64,000 nucleotides of DNA, from contig OX422222.1 of NCBI GenBank assembly GCA_949130495.1, positions 272,604,109 to 272,668,108 on the forward strand, in the 5' to 3' direction. Of this stretch, positions 22,204-32,616 are shown piece after piece. The stretch comes from Sambucus nigra (Eukaryota; Streptophyta; Magnoliopsida; Dipsacales; Adoxaceae). The notes beneath the pieces were generated by a model. It saw only the letters and a list, made by a program, of their open reading frames with translations, was not told where the DNA came from and made no database searches. Numbering within the stretch: position 1 is the first letter of the stretch; every line of letters begins with the position of its first letter. The translations under genes were made by a program, and so were the position numbers.

Positions 22204-23330
22204 CTCAAATCCTACCTAAGCTCCCCACCACTGCTTGTCATACCACAGCAAATGGACCCTTTGTACCTCTACCTCTCTGTATCCAGCCATACTATCAGCT
22301 CAGAGCTAATGTGTGAAGTCACAGGGATCCAACATCCAGTCAATTACGCAAGCAAAACCTTACTAGACGCCGAGCAGCGCTACCTGCCATTGGAAAAGCT
22401 CGCATTCGCCCTAGTAATGTCCTCGAGGAAACTGAAGCATTACTTCGAAGCTCACACGATCATTGTCCTTACATCACACCCCCTCAAGGCTGTCCTAAGG
22501 AAGGCGGATTTGTCGGGCAGACTGTCTAAGTGGTCAGTCAAGCTCGGCCGGTTTGACATCCAACTTCAACCAAGGACAGCTATCAAGGGTCAAATCCTCG
22601 CCGACTTCATAGCCGAATTCATAGGCGAAGAACCCTCCGACCAGCCTAAGCCAACAGAACAAAACAGCCAGGCTACAGGGGGAAGCTGGAAGCTATTCAT
22701 TGATGGAGCCTCCAACTCAAAGGGGGCAGGAGTAGGAATTGTTCTCATCACTCCAGAAAATGCAGTCCTCGAGCAAGGAATCAGGCTGGGATTTGCAGCC
22801 TCCAACAACGAAGCAGAATATGAAGCCTTAATTGCAGGTCTCCAAAGGGCGCAAACTCTAGGAGCAAAGCATTTACAGGTATTCGGAGACTCGCAACTAG
22901 TTTCCAATCAGATAAGTGGAGACTACAACGCGAAGGACGAGAGGATGGCAGCCTACCTCTCCTTGGTAAGAAACTTGATGACAAACTTTGAAGAAATTAA
23001 CATCCAACAGTTTCCCAGGGGGCAGAACAGCCACGCCGACGCTTTGGCAGCCCTAAGCTCGGCAGTTGATTCCAGCCTTAAAAGGATAATCCCTATCGAT
23101 TTCCTTAGCTATCCGAGCATTCACCCCAACTGCGAGCTAACAAAAACGAAACAAATGCTCCAATTGGAACCAGCCCCTAGCTGGATGGATCCCTTAAGAG
23201 ACTATTTGAAGAACAGAACGCTCCCAGAGGATAGGAGGACCGCCCACCAGATAAGAGTCAAAGCTGCTCGCTTTCACTTATCCACGGGAGGCGACTTGTA
23301 TAAAAGATCTTTCTCCGACCCCTACCTTAG
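22204..23330 (+). pseudogene. RNase H and archaeal-type RNase H of Tat copy F
   Basis: Continues in the RT frame after the TAG. Native gypsy RNase H tail: [22 protein letters not shown]. After a linker comes a second RNase [10 protein letters not shown] (Asp), A-S-N-N-E-A-E-Y (Glu), V-F-G-D-S (Asp) and S-H-A-D-A-L-A-A-L (final Asp). This duplicate RNase H is the mark of the Tat/Ogre clade. All four acidic residues are present. Confidence 0.9.
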
Positions 23331-24419
23331 ATGCGTCCACCCAGGCGAGGTCAAGACAGTGCTTCACGAGCTTCACGAAGGAATCTGCGGAAGTCACGTC
23401 GGAGGAAGGTCTCTAGCCTTCCGAGCAAAAAGGAAGGTTACTGGTGGCCATATATGCAAAGGGACTCCGCAGTATATGTCCGCAGATGCCTAAAATGCCA
23501 GCTTCACGCCCCCATGGTCCACCAGCCTGCCAACGAATTGAAATCCCTGACCAGCCCCTGGCCTTTCGCCCAGTGGGGAATGGACATCGTGGGACCACTA
23601 CCCACCGCTGCCGGCAATCGCAAATACCTGTTGGTCGCCACTGATTACTTTACCAAGTGGATCGAGGCAGAACCACTGGCGAACATCCGAGATGCTGACA
23701 TGATGAAGTTCATATGGAGAAATATAATCACTCGATTCGGGATCCCCAGAACCATCATCACTGACAATGGGACACAGTTCGAGAGTGGCCCCTTTCAGGA
23801 CTTCTGCGACCAACACGGGATCAGGCACCACTTCAGCTCGGTGGCTTATCCTCAGAGTAACGGACAAGCTGAGGCTTCCAACAAAATAGTGATCGCTGGA
23901 TTAAAAAAGAGGTTAGAGTGAGCAAAAGGCGCGTGGACTACCGAGCTACCACATGTCCTATGGGCATACAGAACGACTCCCATACGAGCCACAGGTCAGA
24001 CTCCATTCTCACTAGCATATGGTATGGAAGCGGTCATCCCATTAGAAGCAGGATTGCCTACAATGAGATTCGACCTTATCGAGCAGAATCAGAACGATCA
24101 GGCTTTGCTCGCTGAACTCGACTTGGCCGACGAGCGCAGGGAACTTGCCCTAGTAAAACTAGCGAGCTATCAGCAACAGCTCGCGAAGCACTACAGCAGA
24201 AAGGTCAATCCGAGGAAGTTCGAAGTTGGAGACTATGTCCTAAGGAAGGTCCTGGGCAACACAGTGAAGCCATCAGATGGTAAACTGGGCCCAAACTGGG
24301 AAGGACCTTATGAGATAATTAGAGACGATCTGCAGGGTGCCTATCATTTGAAAACGACGGAGGGCAGAGAGATACCACGAGCATGGAACGCAGCTAATCT
24401 CAAGAAATTCTACTTTTAG
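23331..24419 (+). pseudogene. Integrase of Tat copy F
   Basis: Zinc-binding H-x3-H-type region ([12 protein letters not shown]) followed by C-L-K-C-Q. A one-step frame change near 23425 lies between the two pairs. Core: W-G-M-D-I-V-G-P-L-P (Asp), I-T-D-N-G-T-Q-F (Asp), N-G-Q-A-E-A-S-N (Glu). A TGA at 23919-23921 breaks the core; the frame then continues through H-V-L-W-A-Y-R-T-T, A-V-I-P-L-E and the C-terminal G-P-Y-E-I-I to a natural stop at 24417-24419. No chromodomain. Confidence 0.9.
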
Positions 24420-25025
24420 GAGTTCTATTGTTAGATCTTTTATTGTACTCATTTTGGGAAAAGACAGTTTATTTCTCTATTCACCAATAAAAATCTCTCA
24501 GTTGATTACTCTCCAAAAAAGTAACAATTATATCTTAGTGCACATCCTTTTTCAAATCACAGGTATAAATGTTGACATAGCAGGGGAACACCCCTCCTCA
24601 GGTCATCGTCACGAAGCACGACAGACCTCTTAGCATTGCCCATGGCAATATATGAAGCCCTACAGAGTATTCTTAGGCATAAAACCTACTTTGGTTAAAC
24701 AAAATCCTGACCGGATGAAGACATCCAATAACAGGTGTGTCCTCGCCAATTGCCCCTCTTAGACCTAAGGGAGTGTGACGACACAACCTAAAAGGTAAAG
24801 AGAGAGCACAATGGTATTCTTAATACTGGACTGGGCGGACACTCACATGACAAGATAAAGATTGTGAAGCTGTAAAAATATAACAAAGATTGGATAAACA
24901 CGTTTAGTCGGCAAAAACGCCCAAAACTCAAACTTTCCATTAATCTTTTATAAGTACAAACAATAATAGTACATGTTTAGTCGGCAAAGGCTCGCCCAAA
25001 GCATTTACAATTATTAAAAAACAAA
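24420..25025. other. Noncoding spacer between pol and the antisense gene of Tat copy F
   Basis: No similarity to a protein in either strand. AT-rich near 24840-25030. The two convergent genes end in this stretch, so it should contain both their 3' ends; polyadenylation signals were not determined. Confidence 0.6.
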
Positions 25026-25924
25026 ATATCAAGAAGGGGGAAGCCTCCGAGCAAGGTAGTCAGCAACCTTAGCTCTCCTCCCGTCATCAGGGGCAGGATC
25101 GAATTCCTCAACAACTTCATTTGTGTCCAACTCCAGTAGCCGCCGAGGAATAGCATCGATAGGAATCCATCGGTCATCTCGCCTGAATGGATTGGGCATC
25201 AGAGTAGAGGGAGACATCTCATGCCGATACCACAATGTCGAATTTCTCGGGACCTGCAGCTCTTTGAGAGCACTCAACCACCCCCTAATGAAGGAAAGCT
25301 CCTCGAACTCTGATAATCTTGTGAGAGCATCCAGCCATCCCTGATCATAGCCATCAGTCCACACTTGGCGAGGGCCCTTCTTGAATAAATGCCGCAGCCG
25401 GGTGACGTCCCTCTGGAGCCCAGCAGCAGTTACGTAAGCTCGCTGGACATCGCCGTGCAGCTCCTACATTTCCCTCTCACGTTGCTCCTCAGCTTCCCTA
25501 CTCCTACCCCGCGTACTCTACCAGCTCGCGGGAGGGGAGGCCGAGCAGCTCGCGACGAGGAAGAACCTTGTAGGACTGCCGCAGCGGTGCTCGACGAATG
25601 CTCCTTAAGCTTCGAGACCTCCCGCCTCAGGTCGTCATTCTCCCGCTGAAGAAACTCCACGACTTGATTGATCTCGGTGGCCTCCAGTAACTTTACTCTC
25701 AGCTCGCTGACTTTTTCTTGCACTGAAGCTCCGATCTCTCCCATTTCCTGGAGCCTGTCCTTCAATTTGGCCACCAGCTCGGACTGATCCTTATATTTCT
25801 GGTTCCTTGATTTACCAAACCTACAGAGCCTAGCAAAAGCCTGGCGAACTGCAGGGCTTGCATTGGGACCCAGAGTCCTACCTAATTGGGAGGTAACAGG
25901 AACATAGTCATCCACATCAACCAA
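25026..25924 (-). pseudogene. Antisense gene of Tat copy F: last exon (coiled-coil and C-terminal domain)
   Basis: On the minus strand a polypyrimidine stretch and cttgtag acceptor end at 25925, and an open frame starts directly (V-D-V-D-D-Y-V-P-V-T). It contains a heptad-like stretch (L-V-A-K-L-K-D-R-L-Q-E-M to L-Q-R-E-N-D-D-L-R-R-E). A TAG at 25464-25466 and one frame change (near 25490-25560) are needed to reach the second part, which ends D-Y-L-A-R-R-L-P-P-S-stop near 25029. Whether this exon belongs to the gene above or to a second antisense gene is unclear, because the preceding exon ends in a TGA. Confidence 0.6.
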
Positions 25925-26041
25925 CTACAAGTAAAAGCAAAAGGAAAGAAAGGAATCAGCATAAACAAAAATAAAGTCTTTTCATTGATAACGAGCGAGG
26001 TTACATCAGAACAAAAAGGAAAAAATTACAAAGAATCCCTA

Positions 26042-26698
26042 TCACTTAGCAACCTCGGTGGATGGACCCTTGTCTTTATCATCATCGACAGGGGCATTAC
26101 TCTCTGCAGGGGCATCCACTGCCTCCTCGACCAAGGGAGCATCAGAAGAGGTCGCCCGAGAAACAGGATTGCTGCCTTCAGCAGTTGGGGCAGGGTCCTC
26201 ATCCACGACCGGCTTTGGCCCTGGATCATGCTCGTCAAAAAGTGGGGATGCAACATCCACCCCAGCGGCCACAAGGGACTTGTTCCACCCTTTCTTGAAG
26301 TTCAGACGGCTAATATAGCCTATCTGAACCTCGGCGTCTTCATACGCAGCAGCCCAGCCAGAATTGTATGAATGTTCTTTAAGAGTAGCTGCTTGGGCTT
26401 TCTCCGCCTCCAGCTGCTCGGCAAGAACCCTGTTCTTCTCCACAAAGTCCAGCTTGCTCGAGCAGACCTGATCATACGATTTCCTCAGCTCGCCGAGCTC
26501 CCTAACAGCATTATCTCTCTCGCGAGCAGAATTAGCAAGGGTCGAGGCAGAAGAAGCTCGAGCCACATCAGCAGCCTTCAGATCGGCCTCCAGCTGATAA
26601 CCTCTGGCCACCAGAGTAGACTTCTTCTGCTCCAACTCGGTGTTCCTTCTCAAAAGCTCGTCGCGAGAGCGATAGAGCACAACAAAGTCAGTCACAAA
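26042..26698 (-). CDS. Antisense gene of Tat copy F: third exon, coiled-coil protein
   Basis: Acceptor ttttttgcag ends at 26699 on the minus strand and the open frame begins F-V-T-D-F-V-V-L-Y-R-S. The exon has no internal stop. Long heptad-rich region (L-L-R-R-N-T-E-L-E-Q-K to L-A-E-Q-L-E-A-E-K-A), then W-A-A-A-Y-E-D-A-E and an acidic, proline-rich tail ending T-E-V-A-K and a TGA at 26042-26044. The intron from 26781 to 26699 is 83 bases with clear GT and AG ends, and the phase (0) fits both sides. Function not known. Proteins with a PF04195-type N-terminus often have such a coiled-coil rear half. Confidence 0.65.
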   Translation of the reverse strand, partial: FVTDFVVLYRSRDELLRRNTELEQKKSTLVARGYQLEADLKAADVARASSASTLANSARERDNAVRELGELRKSYDQVCSSKLDFVEKNRVLAEQLEAEKAQAATLKEHSYNSGWAAAYEDAEVQIGYISRLNFKKGWNKSLVAAGVDVASPLFDEHDPGPKPVVDEDPAPTAEGSNPVSRATSSDAPLVEEAVDAPAESNAPVDDDKDKGPSTEVAK

Positions 26699-26781
26699 CT
26701 GCAAAAAACAAGGAAAGGATCAGAAAGAAGAAACCATCAAAACGGATTAGAAAAAGTTGAGAAGTAGAAAATAAACCTTAC

Positions 26782-27554
26782 CAAGGCAAGCCTCTGGCTA
26801 GCTTGCAAATCCAGTTGATCGGACCCTGACGCCCTCTCACGATCTGCAGGGAGGATTGCCCTCTCAAGCTGCGCAGGGGCGAGCTAAGGAGAGGTGGCCA
26901 CCGAAGCCCCCTCAGGCAGAGCAGATACTGGGACCAAGGCTTGACCGGACTTGGTCCTCAGTTCCATCTTCCTCCTCTCCTCCTCCTTTTCTTTCTCCTT
27001 CCTCTTTCTCTCTTCCACCTTCTTCCTCTCCTCCTCCTTTTTCTTCTCCCTCTCCCTCGCCTGCTCCTCCTCCCTCTTCTTCTTCTCTTGCTCTTGAGGG
27101 GAAGGCCAAGAACCAGTAGCTATGGCCCCGGAGACAGTCTTTGATTTTTTGGACCTCTGTACAAGAAGCACATCATCATCATCATCATCATCTCGGATTA
27201 AATTCCTCATGGGAGGCATTTCTTCACCTGAATTGCTGGTAGTACTCGAGGAACTGCTGCTATCAGCACTGCCTCCACCCAAATTACTCACAACACCTGC
27301 AGGCTCACTCTCCGAGCTGCTCTCTTCTTCGTCCAATTGAATGGGCTCAGCAGAAATCTCTTCGGAAGAGTCAAAGTCCGGAACAGTATCCACAGGTCGG
27401 GCTATGAAGCTGGAGCCTGTGTTCTTGTATTCAAGCAGAAAAGCAGCAGACCTAGGATGCTCGCCGTCACCCAAGGGTTCCCTGATGTTCCAAGCTTTCA
27501 CCAGTTCCAAGATACGAACCTCGCTGAGAGCAGGCTCCAAGTTCTTTATCTTCG
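26782..27554 (-). pseudogene. Antisense gene of Tat copy F: second exon, charged low-complexity region
   Basis: Acceptor ttcttttacag ends at 27555 on the minus strand; donor TTG|gtaagg at 26782/26781. Phase 1 is shared with the first exon and phase 0 with the third, so both splice junctions keep the frame. Begins A-K-I-K-N-L-E-P-A-L, then a Ser/Glu-rich acidic part and a long Glu/Lys/Arg block typical of an extended helix. A TAG at 26884-26886 interrupts the frame; after it a sensible exon end follows (L-E-R-A-I-L-P-A-D, D-L-Q-A-S-Q-R-L-A-L). Plus-strand open frames here are shadows of the repetitive codons. Confidence 0.65.
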
Positions 27555-27630
27555 CTGTAAAAGAAAAAGCAAAGAGAAGTTAGAAAAACCACAAAGTCAA
27601 CAAAGGTTGAAACAATACTACAACATCTAC

Positions 27631-28147
27631 CTATATATTCTTCCCAATAAAAGGGAACAGTGAACCTCTCAGACCTCGACCTTTCAAATTGGGGGGAGAA
27701 TTGCTAATTCCTAACAAGAAAACCTTCTTGCCAGTAGTCTTTATGGGAATCAGGTAAATTTACTACCAATACCCTATCAGGGCTCCTAGCCGTAAGGTAC
27801 AGGACACCTGAGCTCGTTCGAGAAAAAGAGTAACAAAAACAGACCTCGACAAGCCCTAACTTTGTGCCATACAATTGATTTATCCTATGCACGCCGTTCA
27901 CTATTTTCCATACGTTAGGCGAACATTGTGCAGGCACAATACTGAAGTAGCTAAAGAAGTGCATAAATAGATCATTGGGAGGGAAGGTAAGTCCCCCCTG
28001 GGAGAGCAACAGGACGTGAATCCAATGTGCATCCTCTATATCCCTAACGTTCCTAGGAGGCGAGGCACAACACTCAATCTCTACCCACTCAGGAATACTA
28101 TAGAATTTTCTAAACTCAGCCACAGACCTATTTCCAATCTTCGCCAT
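27631..28147 (-). pseudogene. Antisense gene of Tat copy F: first exon, 'putative gypsy type transposase' (PF04195-like)
   Basis: Minus-strand ATG at 28147 (M-A-K-I-G-N-R-S). The core has the spacing of the plant family known as putative gypsy type transposase: G-L-T-F-P-P-N-D-L-F, then F-F-S-Y-F-S-I-V-P-A-Q-C-S-P-N-V-W, then a hydrophobic helix. A TAG at 27704-27706 breaks the frame; the same frame continues to a donor AG|gtagat (exon end 27631), followed by a 76-base intron with a cag acceptor. The gene points away from the 3' LTR and runs against pol. Antisense extra genes in this place are known in several Tat elements; their role is not established. Confidence 0.7.
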
Positions 28148-28282
28148 TGGAAAAACACAAGAAAAACTACAAACCAAAGAGAAAATGCAAAAAATCATGA
28201 GAGACTTACAAGACAGAAGATCAGGTCTAATGGCGAAGAAGCAACGAAAGTTGAAATCGAAAACAGAGGGTACTAAGCGCAA

Positions 28283-28496
28283 GAGCTCTCAGAAGACGAA
28301 AGATTGCTGGAAAAGCCTGAAGCGATAAAAATAAATGCGCCTTATTCCAACGAGCCTTCAAGTCTAATCATAGCGCACGAATAGCGAAGCGGGTGCCGCC
28401 AAAGTAACTTCACAGTTTTCAAAGAAATCGACCATAATAGCTGATTATTTAAATTCATTGGACCTGAAAAGATGGTCCAACAAATTTAGGGGCAAT
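28283..28496. other. Region between antisense gene and 3' LTR, with polypurine tract
   Basis: Holds the presumed promoter of the minus-strand gene and, at 28486-28496, ttaggggcaat immediately before the 3' LTR, the probable polypurine tract. No clear TATA box for the antisense gene was found. Confidence 0.6.
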
Positions 28497-28914
28497 TGTG
28501 GGGACCCTGAATTTAGCACCATAGGCCTGGACGAGTAGCCTCTCCCTAGCGGCCCAAAGTCCAGGCCCATCACCTTCATATCAATCCAATTACCCCACGA
28601 TCCCATGAAGGGAAGTTGTGGGGAAACACGATTCCGTGTAGGGGAGATGGCTAATAAGAAGGAACCCATCACCCCCACTACTCCAACATATACATGTATA
28701 AATTAAACCCTAAGTCCGGGGCAAAGGACAAGTTGTATTCTCTGTACTTATTCCTCAGAATATAGAGAAATAACACTGACTGAACCACCGTGGACGTAGG
28801 CACTTCTTTGCTGAACCACGTACCCCCGTTGTTGTGTGATTGGCCTTTTATTTATCTTTTCTTGGTTGTTACCTCTTTCATATTTATTTGTGTTGCATAA
28901 TAATTGTCACCACA
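28497..28914 (+). mobile_element. 3' LTR of Tat copy F
   Basis: 418 bp, TGTGGGGACC to CACCACA. Differs from the 5' LTR by five substitutions (four transitions) and one extra C in catcaccccc. Followed by the duplicated target TAAGG (28915-28919). Confidence 0.95.
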
Positions 28915-28919
28915 TAAGG

Positions 28920-29368
28920 GATATTTACTTAAAATTCCTTCCATGCGTTATTTAATGAGAAATAAATATAGGATTTTCAATCTAATTAGTTATGAGGGAA
29001 AATTAATTAGGATTTGGAGGAAATTTATGTGTCACACCATGATTAATATTTTGGAAATAATATTTCAAAATAATTAAATACGGATTGAGTGGGCAGGTCC
29101 GGGTATATTGGTTGAGCGATACCAAGACGTTAATTTTATTTAAAGTGAAAGCTAAATAATTTGGAGTCGGGAATTTAGACTCGGGTATTATTTTATTTCG
29201 GGCCAGAAGAGTAAGTCCGAATATATTGGTTGGGGCGACACCAAAAGTAATTTAATTCATTAATGTGTGAATTGATTAATAATTAGAGTTAAATCATAAA
29301 CTCATAAAAATTTGAATAGGCTTGTGTTACGGACTGAGTACATGGGATATCCGGGATAGTTATTTTTA

Positions 29369-29421
<53 letters not shown>

Positions 29422-29867
29422 GGTGTGCGATAGTATAGATATATATGGTGTGTGCATTAATATCAGTGGTTAGATATTATTATTATATACTCTAGTGCTA
29501 TACGGGAGGTTGTGCATCGTGGATGAATACCCTAGCTTGAGGAGTAGGGAGAGTATATTCCCAGGTCATAGCGTCCATTATATGGGTGAGGGGCATCTCA
29601 CTTTCAGGGACGGAATATGACCGCCTCCAATTTTTATGTATTAACCAATTTAGTGAGCGATTCTGACTTGGGTTAACTAGGTTATGTGAATATACCAAGT
29701 GGGATAGCACTCTAGAGAATTTACATTCGGTGAATTATTACTCGGGAGGATGTTTAGTATTAATTATTATTTCAGCATGTTTGTGAATGTTGTAATATGA
29801 CTATACGTATATAATGAGGTAAATAATTATACACGGATAAATTAATACAAGCCGTGAATTGTATTAC
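28920..29867 (+). mobile_element. Tekay 3' LTR, second piece
   Basis: Continues the LTR from the Tat insertion to the ATTAC target (29863-29867) of the Athila-like element. The (TA)n tract at 29372-29420 is much longer than its counterpart near 11270 in the 5' LTR. Confidence 0.92.
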
Positions 29868-31449
29868 TGATTAGACTTATATTCTTCCAAATTTATCCCT
29901 TTAATTTAGTTACTTTTAGCACCTCAAACAATGTAATTGATTTGACTTTATCTCATAATCTTGCTATTGACTTATTCTAACGAGTACACCGAGTTTCTGA
30001 TATTTTGTACTAATTTTGCAGGTATTTAATGTCAATAAAGAAAGAAATAATTTGGAAGAATCGAGAAAGAAAAGAAGGAAAAGTCAAAAGGGCAAAAGAT
30101 ATAATTTTTACCCGGAATTTGGATGAGGCATCTAAGAGAAGTTGAAGAGCCTTCAATTAAGAGTACATAGGAAGAAACGACACCTCAATTGGAGTCCCGA
30201 TCTGAAAGTTATGAGCAGTCAAAGTTTGATGAAAAAGTCAAAGGAAACGCAGACCGATCCGGATCAGACAGATCCGCAATGCCAATTTCCAGAGAACCCC
30301 AAACCAAAGACGGATCGAAGATAAAAGAAAATAAATGAACCGATCAGTTCCAGATCGATCTGCCTAAGAAAGAAACGAACCGATCTGGAGTCCAATCAGA
30401 CCGAACCGAAGGAGGACCGAACCGATCTGACTGTCGAATTTTAATTTTTCTATCTTCCTCTAATGGAGAGTCCTAGTTCAGCTAAAACTCCTGAAGTTTT
30501 GTAGGGTATTTAAACCCGTTTTATTATCATTCTTAGGATGGAGAATTTAGCTAATTTTCCATTCTTTCTGTAAAAACCCTAGTTTGAAGATTGATTACAA
30601 ATTTTATTCCAAGATTGAAGATTGTTCAAATTTCTGTGGTTACAAGTAATTTTAATTACTGCTTTTAATGATTTGGTAAGATTAGTAGTTAATTTATTCT
30701 GTCCAATCTCCTTTCTACATCTTCCTTAGTTTAATCACGGTTTTTTGGAATTCAAAAATTGTTTTCATTAGCTTCAGGATGTTAGGCTAGATTTTCTAAG
30801 GTCGGGATACATGAACTCAACCTGATGTGGTAGTTGCTTGTATATAAAATTAGTCCTCTAAATTTAATAATTTATTACGACCATATTGCGTAGAAACGCT
30901 ACAATTGTAGATCTTTGGATCTCGTTTGCTTCCGGGTAACCGGGATACTTTAGAATACAATTCGAGTGTAACTATTGCAATACCGATTTACTCGTCCTCT
31001 GATTAAGTATGGTGCGGGATTGAGCCTCATATACGTAATGCTTGGGAGTACTAAATTCTGGGTCTAATTAATCATTTAAATTTACGATTAGTATTATGGC
31101 TGCAATACACTAGGGTTGAGGGATTGTATTACTGTCCTGTTTTTTTCTCATCATATAATTTAAAGTTTTAAATCATTCTTCATCAGTATTTTAGGTAATT
31201 CAGAATAGTTTCATTTTTTCATAATTTCACAATTGCATCTAGTGTAGTTATTCCACAATTCAAATCACCTTTTCCTTTTCCTTTAGAGTCAGAGTTAGGA
31301 TTTCCTTATCTATCCAATGTCGTTACTACTTTGTTGTCCTATTTCCCTGTGGATACGATCCCGACTTGCCGTGTTTATTACTAACGCGACATGCTTGCAC
31401 TTGAGCCTGGAAGAGAACGCACATTAGAGACACTTTCTGAGTTGCGTCA
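29868..31449 (+). mobile_element. 5' LTR of the Athila-like element
   Basis: 1,582 bp, starts TGATTAGACTTATATTC, ends TTGCGTCA. At 30240-30440 it carries a dense run of GATCCG/ACCGATC words, followed at 30507-30514 by the TATA-like tatttaaa and an aaaccctag leader motif. The 3' LTR has the same layout (words 37000-37185, TATA near 37255). Confidence 0.92.
30240..30514 (+). promoter_or_regulatory. ACCGATCC-word array and TATA box in the Athila-like LTR
   Basis: Around ten copies of gatccg, accgatc and gaaccgat in 200 bp end about 70 bp before tatttaaa (30507-30514). The words are palindromic or nearly so and contain CG. Probably the U3 promoter; inference from position. Confidence 0.5.
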
Positions 31450-31475
31450 AGTTTTTTGCATTGTTGCCTCGGACT
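31450..31475 (+). other. Decayed primer-binding site of the Athila-like element
   Basis: ttttttgcattgttgcctcg just after the LTR sits where Athila elements have tttggcgccgttgccgggg. Most differences are CG to TG or CA, as from loss of methylated cytosines. Confidence 0.6.
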
Positions 31476-31839
31476 TAGGTAGACTTAGGATTTGATCGAG
31501 TCAATCTAAAACTTTGACCAAAAATTTCTAAAAATCCTAAAACATATAAAAAATTTGAAAAAGCACAAAAATATTCATCATCATCTCTTATAATTTGTTA
31601 ATGCAAAAATCTAAACTCATTGCAACTCCCCATAATACTCCAACCCACATTCACAAAAACCCGATTGTTGAGTACGATCCTGATAGCCCTCACACTCCTA
31701 ACGCTCCATCGTTTTGGGTTCCACCTCCCACACCGTCACACTCAATCTCAAATAACACTCCGTTTTCCTTCTTAGGACACACTTCATAGCTCATTCCAAG
31801 TATACCAAGTGAGGATACCGAATCTTGGAGAGAGAGAGA

Positions 31840-32616
31840 GAGATATGTCACAACACGATAGTGCAGCTGCCGACAAGGAAGAGGCCCCGTATCGCCTTTG
31901 AGAGACGTCTTATATCCCTAGCGCACTATCACTCCGGGATGCATTTTACTACCGTACAAAGCGGGACAATTTTGATTTAGGAATGGGATGATCCAGATAC
32001 TTCCCACTTACCTTGGACTGGATTTAGAAAAGCCATATGCCCACATTATGGAATTTGAGGAGGCGTGCGATACTCTCAGTGACCAAACTTGCACAAAAGA
32101 TGTGCTCCGCCTTAAGCTCTTCCCATTCTCGCTAAAGGATAAGGCTAAAAGAGGGCTATGGTCTTTACCTCCAAATTCGATTTCATCATGGAACGAATTA
32201 CAATCCAAATTTCTCAAGAAGTTCTTTCCTCCACATCGAACGAATTCCATTAAGGCTGAAATTCAAAATTTTCGACAATTAGAAAATGAGTAATTCAAAC
32301 GATGCTACGAACATTTCAATGAGTTAATTACATCGTGTACCCATCATGGTTTTGATAAAACTCAAATTATTTCCTTTGTCCATAATGGGCTGAACATTAA
32401 TTCCAAGCAACTCGTTGAAACCATGGGTAGTGGTCCGTTTGTCGACTTAAACGCCCACGATGCTGAGCTTCACCTGAGGTATGTCATCGAGACTACCCAA
32501 TCCTGGGATACATCTGACCCTAATGCTCAAAATCAAAATCATCAAGTGACCACCACTCTATCGACGTCCAGCCTATTTCATACAGAAAAAATTCGATAGC
32601 CGACAGTCGACTCGAT
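31840..32616 (+). pseudogene. gag of the Athila-like element, N-terminal and Gag domain part
   Basis: Frame fragments from an ATG near 31845 (M-S-Q-H-D-S-A). The Gag domain lies at 31988-32610: A-H-I-M-E-F-E-E-A-C-D, L-R-L-K-L-F-P-F-S-L-K-D-K-A, W-N-E-L-Q-S-K-F-L-K-K-F-F and, after a TAA at 32291, C-Y-E-H-F-N-E-L and F-V-H-N-G-L. At least three stops or frame changes. An earlier short frame (31595-31789), rich in Pro and Thr, may be noncoding leader or the true N-terminus. Confidence 0.8.

Larger units (their letters stand above)
18381..28914 (+). mobile_element. Young Tat-lineage retrotransposon, copy F (10.5 kb) with antisense gene
   Basis: 5' LTR 18381-18797 and 3' LTR 28497-28914 differ by about five substitutions and one inserted C. 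The target duplication TAAGG is exact (18376-18380 and 28915-28919). Order: LTR, PBS, gag-protease-RT-RNase H-archaeal RNase H-integrase on plus, then about 3.1 kb holding a spliced gene on the minus strand, polypurine tract, LTR. Despite its youth the pol frame holds four TAG and one TGA stops and one frameshift, so this copy cannot move by itself. It sits in the 3' LTR of the Tekay element. Confidence 0.95.

Noticed and set aside
26884..27144. Plus-strand Leu/Pro/Ser-rich open frames
   Set aside because: Shadows of the Glu/Lys-rich codons of the antisense gene; composition is not protein-like and there is no homology.
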